Assembly: GCA_001464765.1 (NCBI GenBank)
Contig: LNDV01000022.1
Location: 1 to 64,000, forward strand
Length of the DNA stretch: 64,000 nucleotides
Direction of reading: 5' to 3'
Source: Betaproteobacteria bacterium Ga0077526
GTDB taxonomy: Bacteria; Pseudomonadota; Gammaproteobacteria; Burkholderiales; Ga0077523
Shown here: positions 9,294-18,596 of the stretch, piece by piece
How positions within the stretch are numbered: the stretch's first letter is position 1
Layout: the number at the start of each line of letters is the position of its first letter
Position numbers and translations under genes: made by a program
The notes under the pieces: generated by a model
Database searches by the model: none
What the model was told of the DNA's origin: nothing
The model's input: only the letters and a program-made list of their open reading frames with translations

Positions 9294-9527
9294 GCGGTCA
9301 ACCGGTCCGGCACCCAGGGTCGCGAGTCGCCGGAATCCCTGGGATTGCACGCGACGAGTTGGTCAGCCCTAGGACCTCGCGCGGTCGTCCCGCCTGATCC
9401 GTTCGACTCAGGCCGCCCCGTCGACCGATTGACGCCGTCATGGGAAGCGCAAATACTCACCGGAATCCGATGAACTCTCCGATTCCGCGCGCTGTTTGCC
9501 AGTGCCTGCGGATCGAATCCGCAACCG

Positions 9528-11126
9528 ATGGCAAAACTGCGGCGCCTGGGTCTTCCCCTCCTCGTGTTCTGCGCGGCCCTTGCGCTCATTGCCGCAGCCG
9601 GGCTGCACCGGCCGCTCGACTACGCCGCCTTCCGGGCCCAGTTTGCCGACCGTCCGGATGACATCGAACTCACCGACGAGATCCGCCTCGTCGACCTGCC
9701 CTACCCGCCCGGCATGCGCGATCGCGGCGACCCGACGCTGTTCCGGGCCCGGCTCGCGGATCTGCTCACCGCGCTGGCGGCCGACACGGCCAACCTGCCG
9801 CGCGCCGTCGTGCTCGACATCTGGTTCTCTAAGGATGACCGGGGGCTCGAACCTCTGACCGAGGCCATCCGCCGTCTGGAGCAGGCGCGGGTGCCGACGT
9901 ACGCCTCTTTCAACCCCGAGGCGGAGGGCCGCGGCGACTTCGATGCCCTCATGCGCGAGCACGCACAGCCCCTGTACGAGAACGCCTTGAGCGGCTACGG
10001 CCACACCCTGATGCAACTGCATCGGGGCATCCTTAGCTACGAGCGCGAGATTCCCTTCCAGACGGCCTCCGGCACCCGCTACGTGCGGGCGCTCGCTAGT
10101 ACGGTGGCCCGAGACCTCCAGTGGCCGGATGAATTCTCCGCGACCTCCCTCGTGGTACCGGTAGGCAGTGAGCGTTCGGTGGATGAGCGCACGGTCACGT
10201 TCTTCCACGAGGGCGAGGCCCCGAGCGGAGGGCAGTTCCGCCGACCGGGTGCCACGGCATCGGCAGCCCCCGCCCTTCGCGGTGCGGTGGTGGTCGTCGG
10301 CAACATGGCGGACGACGTCCACGCCGGCGCCCCGCAGGCCGGGCCGAAGCTCGTTGCCTGGGCGCTGGACGACGCCCGGCGGGGCCATCGCAACGCGCGG
10401 GTTCCTCTCGACCATGCCGGCGTGGTGGCCGGGCTGATCCTGGCGATGGGGCTCCTCACCGCCGGCGCGATCGGTCTGCTCTTCAAGTTCGTGCCCGGAC
10501 TCCAGTCGCGCCCCGCTCTGCTCGCCGTCGGGGGCAGCCTCGTGGGTCTTGCCTTGCTGGTGCTGACTGGCGCGGCATGCCGCGCGATGGGCTACGTGAT
10601 GCCGGTCGGGCTGCCGCTGGCTGCCGTCCTCCTCGCCGGCTTGCTGGGGTGGCGCCATGCAGCAAAGTTCCTCGCTGCCGGAGCCGCGGAAGGCACGGGC
10701 AAGTACGACGTCTTCATCAGCTACTCGCGCCAGCACGGCGACTGGGTGGCCGCCAACGTGTTCGCGCCGCTCTCGGCAGTACGCAAGCCGAACGGGCAGC
10801 CCCTGCGGATATTCTTTGACCGCACCGAGATCGGCATTGGCGAGGCCTTCACCTCCAAGTACATGTGGGCCATCGTGGATTCGCGCGTGTTCGTCCCGGT
10901 CTTCTCGGCCGACTACTACGGCAAGAACCACTGCCGCAACGAAATGGATCTCGCCTTCAAGCGCCACATCGACAAGCGCCTGCGCATCGCGCCCCTTGCC
11001 CTGGAGGCCGGCGCTGTTCCAGAAATCTTCTCGGTGCTGAACTACATCGACGTCCAGGCCCACCCGCGATTCATCGACGACATCGCGCGGACCATCCTGA
11101 GTGCTCCAGAAGGCGCATCCGCATGA
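9528..11126 (+). CDS. CHASE2-like sensor with membrane segments and cytoplasmic TIR domain
   Basis: 532 residues. TM1 is at about 7-26. An extracytoplasmic CHASE2-like domain (about 27-290) shows RAVVLDIWFS (92-101), paired with a late LRGAVVVVGNMADD strand. Three membrane helices follow (about 296-320, 328-350, 355-374). The cytoplasmic TIR domain (391-525) has the KYDVFISYS box 1, IFFDRTEIGIGE loop, FVPVFSADY strand and CRNE at 469-472, where E472 sits at the position of the catalytic glutamate of TIR NADases. CHASE2 normally drives cyclases, kinases or phosphatases; a TIR output is unusual. It overlaps the next gene by four bases (ATGA), so translation is coupled. Likely role: envelope signal sensing coupled to NAD hydrolysis or TIR assembly (inference). 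No strong SD precedes the ATG. Confidence 0.85.
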   Translation: MAKLRRLGLPLLVFCAALALIAAAGLHRPLDYAAFRAQFADRPDDIELTDEIRLVDLPYPPGMRDRGDPTLFRARLADLLTALAADTANLPRAVVLDIWFSKDDRGLEPLTEAIRRLEQARVPTYASFNPEAEGRGDFDALMREHAQPLYENALSGYGHTLMQLHRGILSYEREIPFQTASGTRYVRALASTVARDLQWPDEFSATSLVVPVGSERSVDERTVTFFHEGEAPSGGQFRRPGATASAAPALRGAVVVVGNMADDVHAGAPQAGPKLVAWALDDARRGHRNARVPLDHAGVVAGLILAMGLLTAGAIGLLFKFVPGLQSRPALLAVGGSLVGLALLVLTGAACRAMGYVMPVGLPLAAVLLAGLLGWRHAAKFLAAGAAEGTGKYDVFISYSRQHGDWVAANVFAPLSAVRKPNGQPLRIFFDRTEIGIGEAFTSKYMWAIVDSRVFVPVFSADYYGKNHCRNEMDLAFKRHIDKRLRIAPLALEAGAVPEIFSVLNYIDVQAHPRFIDDIARTILSAPEGASA

Positions 11127-12754
11127 ATCTCCGTTCCGCTCGCCGCATTCTCAGCGTCACGCTGTCCGCTCTTGGCTTCCTGATGGTCACGGTGGAGGCC
11201 CATGCCGCGCCTTGCGCTGCGGCCGCCTGCGTCGAAACGCTGGAGGTCGACGGCAAGCCCGCGACGGAAGTGAACGACGTGCTCGTGCGAAATGCGGACG
11301 ACACGCGCGACCGCAAGGTGCCGGTCAAGGGCGGGCTGACCTTCGCGGAAGGCACCACCGTAGAGGCACCCACCCGTCCTCGCGTGCGTCTCGTGCTCGT
11401 CACGCGCAATGGGAATCGCATCACCCTGCAGCCGGGCGCGCGCCTCCGGATCGAGGTCGCAAGCGAGCGCGGTGAGCGCTTTGCCCAGGTGCTCGGCGAG
11501 ACCCGCTTCGCCGTCACCCGCGCGCTCAGCTTCTTCGAGGTCGCCCACGAGAAGTTCCTGGCGGCCGTGAAGGGCACCGAGTTCTCCGTGGCCATCGACG
11601 ACCCGCAGTCCGAGATCCGCTACGGGTGGGTGCATGGCGAGGTCGTGATCGAGCACGAGGTGATCGTCTCGGTAGCGCGCGGGGGCGGCGAGGACGGCGA
11701 TGACGACGATGCCGAGGAAACGACGTTCATCGAACGCGAGGTGCTCTCCGGGGAGAAGCGGGAGCTGCGCTATCGCCTCGGGCCCCGCGAGTACCTGAAG
11801 ACCTTCAAGTCCTTTCGCGACGCGGAGGCGTTCTTCCGCGAGCAGCTTGCGCAGGACGAGAAGTCCGGCGAGCCGCGCCGAATCCAGATGGGACTGATGG
11901 GGCTCGGCACGATTCTCGAGCGCATCGGCAAGCACAAGGCCGCGCTCCAGGTTCTCAATCGCGCACTCGAACTTGCCCGCGCCAACGGCAACGAACTGCA
12001 GGAGGGGCGGATCTACCGGCGACTGGGGTTCATTTACCGTGCGCTCGAAGACTACCGGCAGGCCACCGCGATGCACCGGCGCTGGCTGGCGATCGAGGAA
12101 CGCCGCGGGGGCGGCGCCACTCTGCCCATGGCGCGGGCGTACTTTGCCCTGGGGCGCACGGCCGGGTACGCAGGCGATGCAAAGGGCTGGGTGGAGGCCG
12201 TGGAGAAAGGCCTGAGCCTGCTGCGCAAGATCGATCCCGAAGAAGAGAAGCTCTTCACGGCGGCCGCCTACAAGAACCTGGGCGACGCGCTCTGGACCGC
12301 GGGGGACCGCGCGAAGGCGATGCAGGCCCACGAATCCTCCTTGGCCATCAAGCGCAAGCTGAGCCCCAACGGCAGGAGCGGGCCCCTGGCCAACAGCTTG
12401 CGCGATATCGGCTTGCAGCAGATCGAGATGCGGGACTTCGCGAAGGGGATCGACAACCTGCAGAAGGCGCTAGACATGCGCATCGCCCTGCTCGGCGAAC
12501 CGGCGCCGCCCGTCGCCATGAGCCTCGAGGACATGGGCGTGGCTTACATCGCGGCCGGCGATGCGAAGAAGGCGCTGGAATGGCTCGGCAAGGCACTCGC
12601 GATGCGGGAGCAGCTATACCCGGGCGCCGCCCATCGCAGCATCGTCCGGACCTACCGTCACATGGCCCTGGCCGCAAAGATGGCGGGAGACAACACGCTC
12701 GCCGGAAGCTACGAATCCCTCGCGAAGAAAGTCCAGGGCGCCCTGGAAAAATAG
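11123..12754 (+). CDS. Secreted FecR-domain protein with TPR repeats
   Basis: 543 residues. A signal peptide (cleavage near HAAPC, residue 30) is followed by a FecR domain at about 60-190 (VKGGLTFAEGTTV, ITLQPGARLRI, FLAAVKGTEFSV and GWVHGEVVIEHE are typical), an acidic stretch (EDGDDDDAEE, near residue 196), and then about six TPR units to the C terminus. The protein should be periplasmic. The start overlaps the stop of the CHASE2-TIR gene. FecR proteins encoded next to CHASE2 receptors are a recurring pairing, so this is probably the periplasmic partner that presents a signal to the CHASE2 domain. No FecA or sigma factor is nearby. Confidence 0.85.
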   Translation: MNLRSARRILSVTLSALGFLMVTVEAHAAPCAAAACVETLEVDGKPATEVNDVLVRNADDTRDRKVPVKGGLTFAEGTTVEAPTRPRVRLVLVTRNGNRITLQPGARLRIEVASERGERFAQVLGETRFAVTRALSFFEVAHEKFLAAVKGTEFSVAIDDPQSEIRYGWVHGEVVIEHEVIVSVARGGGEDGDDDDAEETTFIEREVLSGEKRELRYRLGPREYLKTFKSFRDAEAFFREQLAQDEKSGEPRRIQMGLMGLGTILERIGKHKAALQVLNRALELARANGNELQEGRIYRRLGFIYRALEDYRQATAMHRRWLAIEERRGGGATLPMARAYFALGRTAGYAGDAKGWVEAVEKGLSLLRKIDPEEEKLFTAAAYKNLGDALWTAGDRAKAMQAHESSLAIKRKLSPNGRSGPLANSLRDIGLQQIEMRDFAKGIDNLQKALDMRIALLGEPAPPVAMSLEDMGVAYIAAGDAKKALEWLGKALAMREQLYPGAAHRSIVRTYRHMALAAKMAGDNTLAGSYESLAKKVQGALEK

Positions 12755-12877
12755 CATCCGGATTCGCGCGAAACCTCATCAGGCTCTCGTGCTGAACCTG
12801 CGAGGGCCGAAGATGGCACAACCGACCCGGGTGGCGGCACCGCCTTCGTCCGAGCGCCGCCTCCGGGCTGCTGAGCT

Positions 12878-14521
12878 TTAGCGCTGACTTGGAGCCAGCT
12901 TGAAACGGCCCACGGCGCTGGCCATTTCCGCCGACAGCGATTCGAGGTCGGCTGCGGCACTGGCAGCAGTGGCAATCGACGCGTGGTTTTCTTCCACAGC
13001 CCGGGCGATGCATTCCACGTTGCGGGCGATGGACTCCATGGCGGACCGCTGCTCGCGGATCGCGTCGGTCATCGACTCGACCCCCTCGACGGCGTTCGCC
13101 ACGGACGAGGCGCTGTCCGCGAGTCGAGCCGAAACGGTATCCACATGCTGGCGGGAGGCCGAAAGGGCCGTCTGACCACGAACGATGGACGTCGAGACAG
13201 CTTCGGACTCCACGCCCAGGCGGCGCGTGACCTCGTCGATGCTGAACGCCGAAGCGGCACTCTTCTCCGCGAGCTTGCGCACTTCGTCGGCGACCACGGC
13301 AAAGCCCCGGCCCGTCTCGCCCGCGCGGGCCGCTTCGATGGCCGCGTTCAAGGCAAGCAGGTTGGTCTGCTCGGCGATCTCGCGCACTTCACGGGTCATG
13401 CCGGTGATCTGTTGCACGCTATCCGTGAAAGCCCTGACCGCCGCCGTGATGTCGGACATCGTCCGGCCGGCGAGGTCGACTTCGTCAACCAGTTCGACCA
13501 TTTCCGACGCACTGGCGCCGGTCTGCGAGCGGCCTGCGTCCGCGCGCTCATGGACTTCACGGGCAGTTTCGGCAAGGGTCGAGACGCTGACCGAGATCTG
13601 CTCCACGGCCGCGGCGGTCGACGAAGCGGCGTTGCTTTGTTCCCCGGAGGCCTCCTGGACCTGGCGGGCGGAAAACGCCAACTCCTCGGCCGAGGCGGCA
13701 ACGCGCTTTGAGTCCGCCACGACTTTGCCAACGGTTTCGCGAAGGTCCGTGGCCATGCGGTCGAGGCTCCGCAGCAGATCCGCGGTTTCGTCGCGGCCAT
13801 CAGCGGAGACGACCACAGAGAGGTCCCCTTCCGCGACGCGGTTCGCGATGTGGACGGCCTGACGCAGCGGCCCCGTCACGCTGCGGGTGATCATCACCGA
13901 CAGCGCGATCGCCATGATCAGCACAAAGGTCACCAGACCGGCCATGGCCCAGACCAGCGACGACGATAGCGCCACTGCATGGGCGTTCGCCACTTTGCTC
14001 TGCTTCAGCGTTCCGTCGGCAAGCGCCTGGGTGAGGTCCCGGATGCGGAAGTACTGATTCTGTGACTCCCCCTGGATAAGCTTGCGAGCGTCTTCGTTCG
14101 CGTTCTTCCTGGAGAGCGACAGCACCTGATCACTGAGCGCCAGGTACTGGGGCCAGACCGCCTTCAAGTCGGCCAGGTTCTGGCGTTCCGACGGCAACGT
14201 GACCAACGGATCGATGCGCGCGAAGCCCTTCGTTATCTCAGCGCGCATTTCCGCGATCAGTTTCTCGGTCTCCGCCATCCCCGTATTCTCGGTGTTCAGC
14301 ACGTGCCGGAATTCGAGAGTTCGGTAGCGGGCGGTCGCGAACTTCAGTGCCATGCTTTCGTAGGTGGCGGGCATTTCCACATTGTTGACGTGGTCCAGTT
14401 CCCCCTTCAGTTTGGCGAGCCCGATGAAGCCGAGAAGTCCGATCAGCAAAGCGCCAGCCGTCAGGACTGCGAAGCCCATACCCAGCCGCGTGCCGAGGCG
14501 AATGCTACGCAAGAGATTCAT
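12878..14521 (-). CDS. Methyl-accepting chemotaxis protein
   Basis: 547 residues. TM1 (about 10-32), a periplasmic four-helix-bundle ligand domain, TM2 (about 190-212), a HAMP domain (about 213-265) and a long MCP signalling coiled coil. The invariant hairpin tip [19 protein letters not shown] and the following [15 protein letters not shown] are intact, so it should couple to CheW and CheA. There is no obvious C-terminal pentapeptide for CheR docking. The ATG at 14521 follows GGGAG; an in-frame TTG four codons earlier is less likely. No other che genes are in the window, so it is an orphan receptor. It is convergent with the FecR-TPR gene. Confidence 0.92.
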   Translation of the reverse strand: MNLLRSIRLGTRLGMGFAVLTAGALLIGLLGFIGLAKLKGELDHVNNVEMPATYESMALKFATARYRTLEFRHVLNTENTGMAETEKLIAEMRAEITKGFARIDPLVTLPSERQNLADLKAVWPQYLALSDQVLSLSRKNANEDARKLIQGESQNQYFRIRDLTQALADGTLKQSKVANAHAVALSSSLVWAMAGLVTFVLIMAIALSVMITRSVTGPLRQAVHIANRVAEGDLSVVVSADGRDETADLLRSLDRMATDLRETVGKVVADSKRVAASAEELAFSARQVQEASGEQSNAASSTAAAVEQISVSVSTLAETAREVHERADAGRSQTGASASEMVELVDEVDLAGRTMSDITAAVRAFTDSVQQITGMTREVREIAEQTNLLALNAAIEAARAGETGRGFAVVADEVRKLAEKSAASAFSIDEVTRRLGVESEAVSTSIVRGQTALSASRQHVDTVSARLADSASSVANAVEGVESMTDAIREQRSAMESIARNVECIARAVEENHASIATAASAAADLESLSAEMASAVGRFKLAPSQR

Positions 14522-14656
14522 GCCTGCTCCCAAAGTGGAATAACACCATTCAGCGCCTTATCGGCAGGTCGAGTGTCGACTTGATGGGGGCTTGCGTGAC
14601 TCTGAGGACGGGCGACGGGTCGGCAGCGTCCGCCGAGGCGCCACGACTGACGGTGG

Positions 14657-15292
14657 TCAGCGCGGTCTGGCTGGCGTCCGGGACTGCCGAGGCGACGGTG
14701 GCGGCGCGAGCGCTCCGAGCATCCGCGCCACCCCGGCCATGGCCCGCGGCAGGGCGCGCTTCGGTGCTGGCTGCTCTCCGATCCAGAGCGCGGCTTCGTA
14801 AAGCGCGCCGGCAAGCAGGTGCGCTGTGGGTTCCGGCTCGACCGCCGGATCGACTGCTCCACCGGCGCGCAACTCGTCGAGCAGCGCGATCAGCGGCCCG
14901 ATCGCCCCCTCGGCATCGAATTCGCGCGATGCGCGGTGGCCCAGGACGGCGGGCGCATCCAGAAGCAGGATTCGCCGGGTCCCGGGGTCGAGCATCGCGT
15001 CCAGCCAGCCGCGGCAAACCGCTTCCAGCACGGCGAGCGTAGGTGCGCCAGTCGGCAGCGCCGCCTCGATCCGGCGCGTGATGCTCGCATCAACGTCTGC
15101 CAGGACAGCCTCGAACAACCCCTGCTTGCTGCCGAAGTGGTGATAGAGCGCGCCCTTGGTCAGGCCGGCCGCGCGCACCAGGTCCTCCAGCGGCGCATCG
15201 GCGTACCCATGCGTCGCGAAGGCCTCGGTCGCGCGCGCGAGCAGGCTGGCGCGGGTCGATTCGGACAATTCGGCATTGCTGCGGCGGGGCAT
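14657..15292 (-). CDS. TetR-family repressor
   Basis: 211 residues. The N-terminal TetR helix-turn-helix is clear: ATEAFATHGYADAPLEDLV, then AAGLTKGALYHHFGSKQGLFE (residues about 20-60). The ligand domain is generic. The ATG at 15292 has GGAG eight bases upstream; an upstream in-frame extension would run into the operator region. It is divergent from the sterol-desaturase-family gene at 15394, with two palindromes between them, so it probably represses both itself and that gene. The C terminus is Pro/Arg-rich and poorly conserved-looking. Confidence 0.85.
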   Translation of the reverse strand: MPRRSNAELSESTRASLLARATEAFATHGYADAPLEDLVRAAGLTKGALYHHFGSKQGLFEAVLADVDASITRRIEAALPTGAPTLAVLEAVCRGWLDAMLDPGTRRILLLDAPAVLGHRASREFDAEGAIGPLIALLDELRAGGAVDPAVEPEPTAHLLAGALYEAALWIGEQPAPKRALPRAMAGVARMLGALAPPPSPRQSRTPARPR

Positions 15293-15310
15293 GGCGAAGA
15301 CTCCAGTTGA

Positions 15311-15356
15311 CATACGTACCGTCGGTACGTATGTTCCATACCGACGGTACGTAACA
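15311..15356. promoter_or_regulatory. Double palindromic operator between tetR and the sterol-desaturase-family gene
   Basis: Positions 15311-15333 form an inverted repeat with ten-base arms, CATACGTACC and GGTACGTATG, around GTC. A second related palindrome, CCATACCGACGGTACGTA, covers 15336-15353. Both share the core TACCGNCGGTA. The pair is placed symmetrically in the 101-base divergent intergenic space, as expected for a TetR autoregulatory operator. Confidence 0.7.
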
Positions 15357-15393
15357 TACACCCGGCGCCCCGCGCCGCCAAGAAGAGGATCCC

Positions 15394-16254
15394 ATGGACG
15401 CCTTCGCCTGGACGCAGATTCTGGAAACTGCCGCGCTGGTATTCGGTGCGGCCATCGTCGTGTTCCTGCCGTGGGAGCTCTGGCGCCTGCGCCGCGCCGG
15501 TCGCCTCGACCGGTCGCGGCTGCGCGAGATGGTGGCGAGCTTCAGTCCGCTCGTACCGACGCTGCTGGTGAGCGGCGTGGTGACCGCCTTCGTGCTCGCC
15601 CTCTACGGTGGCGTGGCCGCGCTCGTGCCGTGGTCCATTCCCACCAACGGCTTCACCGCCCTGCTCGCCCTGCTCGCGGTGGACTTCCTCTACTACTGGG
15701 ACCACTACACCTCGCACCGCAACCGCACCTACTGGGCGCTGGCGCATTCGGTGCACCACAGTTCGCCCTCCTACGACCAGACCACCGGTCTGCGGGTGTC
15801 ATTCATCGACGGCTTCATCTCGCCGTGGTTCTATGTCCCGGTGGTGGCGATCGGCTTCGACCCGCTGCTGGTCGCCGCCTGCTTCGCACTGATCATCGGC
15901 TGGCAACAGTGGCTGCATACCGAGACCATCGGTCGCCTGCCGTGGCTGGATGGCTGGCTCAACACGCCGTCCAACCACCGCGCGCACCACGGCGTGCAGG
16001 CGCGCTACCAGGACGTCAACTTCGGCGCGATCCTGATCGTCTGGGACCGCCTGTTCGGCACCTGGGTGCCCGAGTCCGAGGCAGAGCCTGTGCACTACGG
16101 AATCACCCATCCGATAGAAAGCGACAACCCGATCGACGTGCACCTGTGCGAGGCCAGGCGCCTGTGGCGCGACCTCGCTGCCACGCCGCGCTACCGCGAT
16201 CGTCTGGGTCGCCTGCTGCACGCGCCCGACTGGGAGCCCGACCCGAGCGCTTGA
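15394..16254 (+). CDS. Sterol desaturase / fatty acid hydroxylase superfamily membrane enzyme
   Basis: 286 residues with several membrane helices and the three histidine clusters of the di-iron hydroxylase superfamily: DHYTSH (about residue 108), HSVHH (about 125) and NHRAHH (about 195). It should insert oxygen into a lipid or other hydrophobic substrate at the inner membrane. AAGAGGA precedes the ATG. Its control by the divergent TetR gene is supported by the operator. The real substrate is unknown; bacterial members act on sterol-like lipids, carotenoids, alkylglycerols or fatty acids. Confidence 0.85.
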   Translation: MDAFAWTQILETAALVFGAAIVVFLPWELWRLRRAGRLDRSRLREMVASFSPLVPTLLVSGVVTAFVLALYGGVAALVPWSIPTNGFTALLALLAVDFLYYWDHYTSHRNRTYWALAHSVHHSSPSYDQTTGLRVSFIDGFISPWFYVPVVAIGFDPLLVAACFALIIGWQQWLHTETIGRLPWLDGWLNTPSNHRAHHGVQARYQDVNFGAILIVWDRLFGTWVPESEAEPVHYGITHPIESDNPIDVHLCEARRLWRDLAATPRYRDRLGRLLHAPDWEPDPSA

Positions 16255-16349
16255 TGCACACGCCGGCATCCTCATTCGTCTGGATGTCCGAGGTCCGACA
16301 CCTGTTGTCAGCTTGAGCCGATGGCCCCCGCGGCCCATAGCCCGATCCT

Positions 16350-17399
16350 TCAGCGTGCACCGTCTTCAAAGAACCGCATGCGCTCGCTGTCCACCGGATG
16401 TGTGGCTAGCCCGAAGGCGGTCGCATCGCCATCGCGTTCGGGGACGGCCTCTTTCAGGGCCTGGAAGAACTGCAACATCGCTCGTGGGTCGATGCCGGCG
16501 TCTTTCATCACCCGTAGCGCGTGTGCGTCGGCGTCGCGCTCGTGCCCGCGTGAATAGCCGGCTTGCACCGCCAGCGCTGGCGCACCCGCCAGGACGGCAG
16601 AGTAGTCACCGATCCACCAACCCGCCAGCACGCCCACCGCGCCGGCTTCGAACACCAGACGCAGGCCGTGGCGTTCGCGCACGTGGCCTAACTCGTGCGC
16701 GACCACGCCCAGGAGTGCGGAGCTGACGCTGTCGCCGTCGCTTTGCAGCAGGGTGACCAATGCGTCGGTGACGACGATGTCGCCACTCGGCAGCGCGAAA
16801 GCGTTTGGCCCCAGCCAGCGCGGCGCTTTGTAGATGTGCAGCTGGTAGCGCGGTGCGGGCGTATCGCGGTAGGCCTTTCGGACCATCTGCGCCACGGCGT
16901 CGTCGATGCCCTGGCGCGCTTCGCGCGACAGCTCGCTGGGCAGCAACCAGCCGCGTTGCTCCAGGTCGCGCATCACGCGTTCGCCGATGCTGATCTGCAC
17001 ACTCTCCGGCACCCAGCCGGCCAGTTCCTGCGCACCCCACGGAATGGCCCAGCGCCAGGCGGCCAGCACTGTTGCCACCAGCAGCACCAGCGCCAGCGCC
17101 ACACCCCGCCAGCTCATGGCCCAGCGCGCGGCGAGCGGCTGGGCAATGCCGGCGGCTTCGGCCCACGAGTCCCAGGCGCTGGAGTCGGGCAGCGAAACCA
17201 CGGCGCCGTCGGGCAGCAGGAGCTGGCGCAGGCCGTGACGGGAGCGTTCGGGCCAGACCACTAGCCTGGAAGCGTAACGCCTCGGTTCGGTGGCATCGGG
17301 CACCCACATGAGCAGGGTGCCGTCTTGCCAGCCCAGCTCGCAGGACTGGGCCTGGGCGCTGACGCCGTCAAACCATTGGGCGCTCAGGCGCGCCTGCAT
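16350..17399 (-). CDS. Membrane-anchored M48 family metallopeptidase
   Basis: 349 residues. A hydrophobic segment at about 95-120 anchors the protein. The zinc motif HELGH lies at about 235-239, and the third ligand is the glutamate in RGHERDADAHAL near residue 288. The approximately 90-residue N-terminal region is a small cytoplasmic domain of unknown role. The ATG at 17399 directly follows the stop of the YjgN-like gene upstream, so the two form an operon. YjgN (DUF898) proteins paired with an M48 peptidase are a known association; a membrane or envelope quality-control role is inferred. Confidence 0.87.
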   Translation of the reverse strand: MQARLSAQWFDGVSAQAQSCELGWQDGTLLMWVPDATEPRRYASRLVVWPERSRHGLRQLLLPDGAVVSLPDSSAWDSWAEAAGIAQPLAARWAMSWRGVALALVLLVATVLAAWRWAIPWGAQELAGWVPESVQISIGERVMRDLEQRGWLLPSELSREARQGIDDAVAQMVRKAYRDTPAPRYQLHIYKAPRWLGPNAFALPSGDIVVTDALVTLLQSDGDSVSSALLGVVAHELGHVRERHGLRLVFEAGAVGVLAGWWIGDYSAVLAGAPALAVQAGYSRGHERDADAHALRVMKDAGIDPRAMLQFFQALKEAVPERDGDATAFGLATHPVDSERMRFFEDGAR

Positions 17400-18596
17400 T
17401 CACAGCCCCATGTCAATGCCGAAGAAGTCGCCCGCCATCTCCCCGCTGGTCGCCTCGGTGCTCAGCGCGGCGCTGGCACGCCAGGCGTCGATGTTGCCCT
17501 CCACTTCGACCTCCACGGCTCCCAGGCGCAGCGCCATCACGTTGACCACTGCAAACGGTCGGTACAAGCCCAGCGTGACGATCATCAGAAGCAGGTTCTT
17601 CATGATGAGCGCAGTCAGCGACGCGACACTCAGGCTGCTGCTAAAGACCAGCGCTTGCGAACGCGTGGCGTTCCAGCTCAAGTTCTGCACACGCGCAGTG
17701 AAGTAGGCTCCCAGCAGCGACAGCAGGCCCACATACACAACGGTGAACAGCAGACCGATCAGCACCGCGCCGCCCATGCCGGTATTCCCGAAGACAACAC
17801 CCAGCAACGGCACGGCCACCGCCGCGGTCACGCCGAGGCAGATGAAACCCACGAGACTCAAGCCGATGAACTTGGCGCCGAATTTGTAGAAGGCGCCGGC
17901 GCCGGCGCTGAACTGGCCCTGCTGGTCGGCATAACGGTAGCCTTGGTGCTGGTAGCGCTTGATCATCTGCAGGCAAAGCGGGAACAGCGCCGCCATCAGC
18001 ACAAAGCCCAGCAGGATCCAAGGCAGTTGCGCCTCGAGCGCTTCTTTCATTGCCTGGGGGTCGGAATCGTCGACACCGCTCAGAAACCAGGTGTTGGCGG
18101 CGACAAAAATCAGCCCCGGCAAAAACAGCGGCAGCATCGCCTTGTAGGCATCAGCTGTGTCGCCGGCGAAACCAAAGCGCAGGCCGCGCCAGCTGGTGTT
18201 ATGCAGCCGAAAACGTACGGAGGAGCGCCACAGCGCCGGCCACAACAGCGCCAGCAGCAAGAACACGCCCAGCGCCGCCCAGGGTGAAACGTAGCCGGAA
18301 ACGGCATAACCACCAAACAGCAAGAGCATCAGCAGATAGCCTCGCAGCATCTTCCATGGGTCGCCGTGGAAGGCAAGCGGTTGCTGGTCGATAAGGGTGT
18401 TGGCGTAGAAGTACCGCAGCCGGCGTACCTTTGCGAAAGGCATGAAAAAGCCGAGCGTGACGATGATCAGCAGCAGGTTGACGACCCAGATGCGGAAGTA
18501 CTCGCTGCCACTCGCGGTGAACGCCAGCGCAAGCTGGCTCTTGGGGCTGTCGTTATTCACGGGGGCTTCTTGAGGTTTTGTTAAGGCCTCGCTCAT
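17400..18596 (-). CDS. YjgN family (DUF898) multi-pass membrane protein
   Basis: 398 residues from the ATG at 18596. Two homologous halves each contain repeated hydrophobic segments and a conserved pattern: GFFMPFAKVRRLRYF near residue 50 and TLGLYRPFAVVNVMAL near the end are hallmarks of DUF898. Roughly ten membrane helices. Function is unestablished in the family. It is translated immediately before the M48 peptidase. A longer reading frame starts at a TTG at 18656, but the ATG matches the family N terminus. Confidence 0.85.
   Translation of the reverse strand: MSEALTKPQEAPVNNDSPKSQLALAFTASGSEYFRIWVVNLLLIIVTLGFFMPFAKVRRLRYFYANTLIDQQPLAFHGDPWKMLRGYLLMLLLFGGYAVSGYVSPWAALGVFLLLALLWPALWRSSVRFRLHNTSWRGLRFGFAGDTADAYKAMLPLFLPGLIFVAANTWFLSGVDDSDPQAMKEALEAQLPWILLGFVLMAALFPLCLQMIKRYQHQGYRYADQQGQFSAGAGAFYKFGAKFIGLSLVGFICLGVTAAVAVPLLGVVFGNTGMGGAVLIGLLFTVVYVGLLSLLGAYFTARVQNLSWNATRSQALVFSSSLSVASLTALIMKNLLLMIVTLGLYRPFAVVNVMALRLGAVEVEVEGNIDAWRASAALSTEATSGEMAGDFFGIDMGL

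Noticed and set aside
7593..9350. Open frame of 585 codons on the minus strand
   Set aside because: Lies opposite the methyltransferase and the BON lipoprotein genes, has no domain and is a product of high-GC codon bias.
9438..12331. Two long minus-strand frames opposite the CHASE2-TIR and FecR-TPR genes
   Set aside because: Both are antisense shadows; plus-strand domains and the ATGA overlap decide the coding strand.
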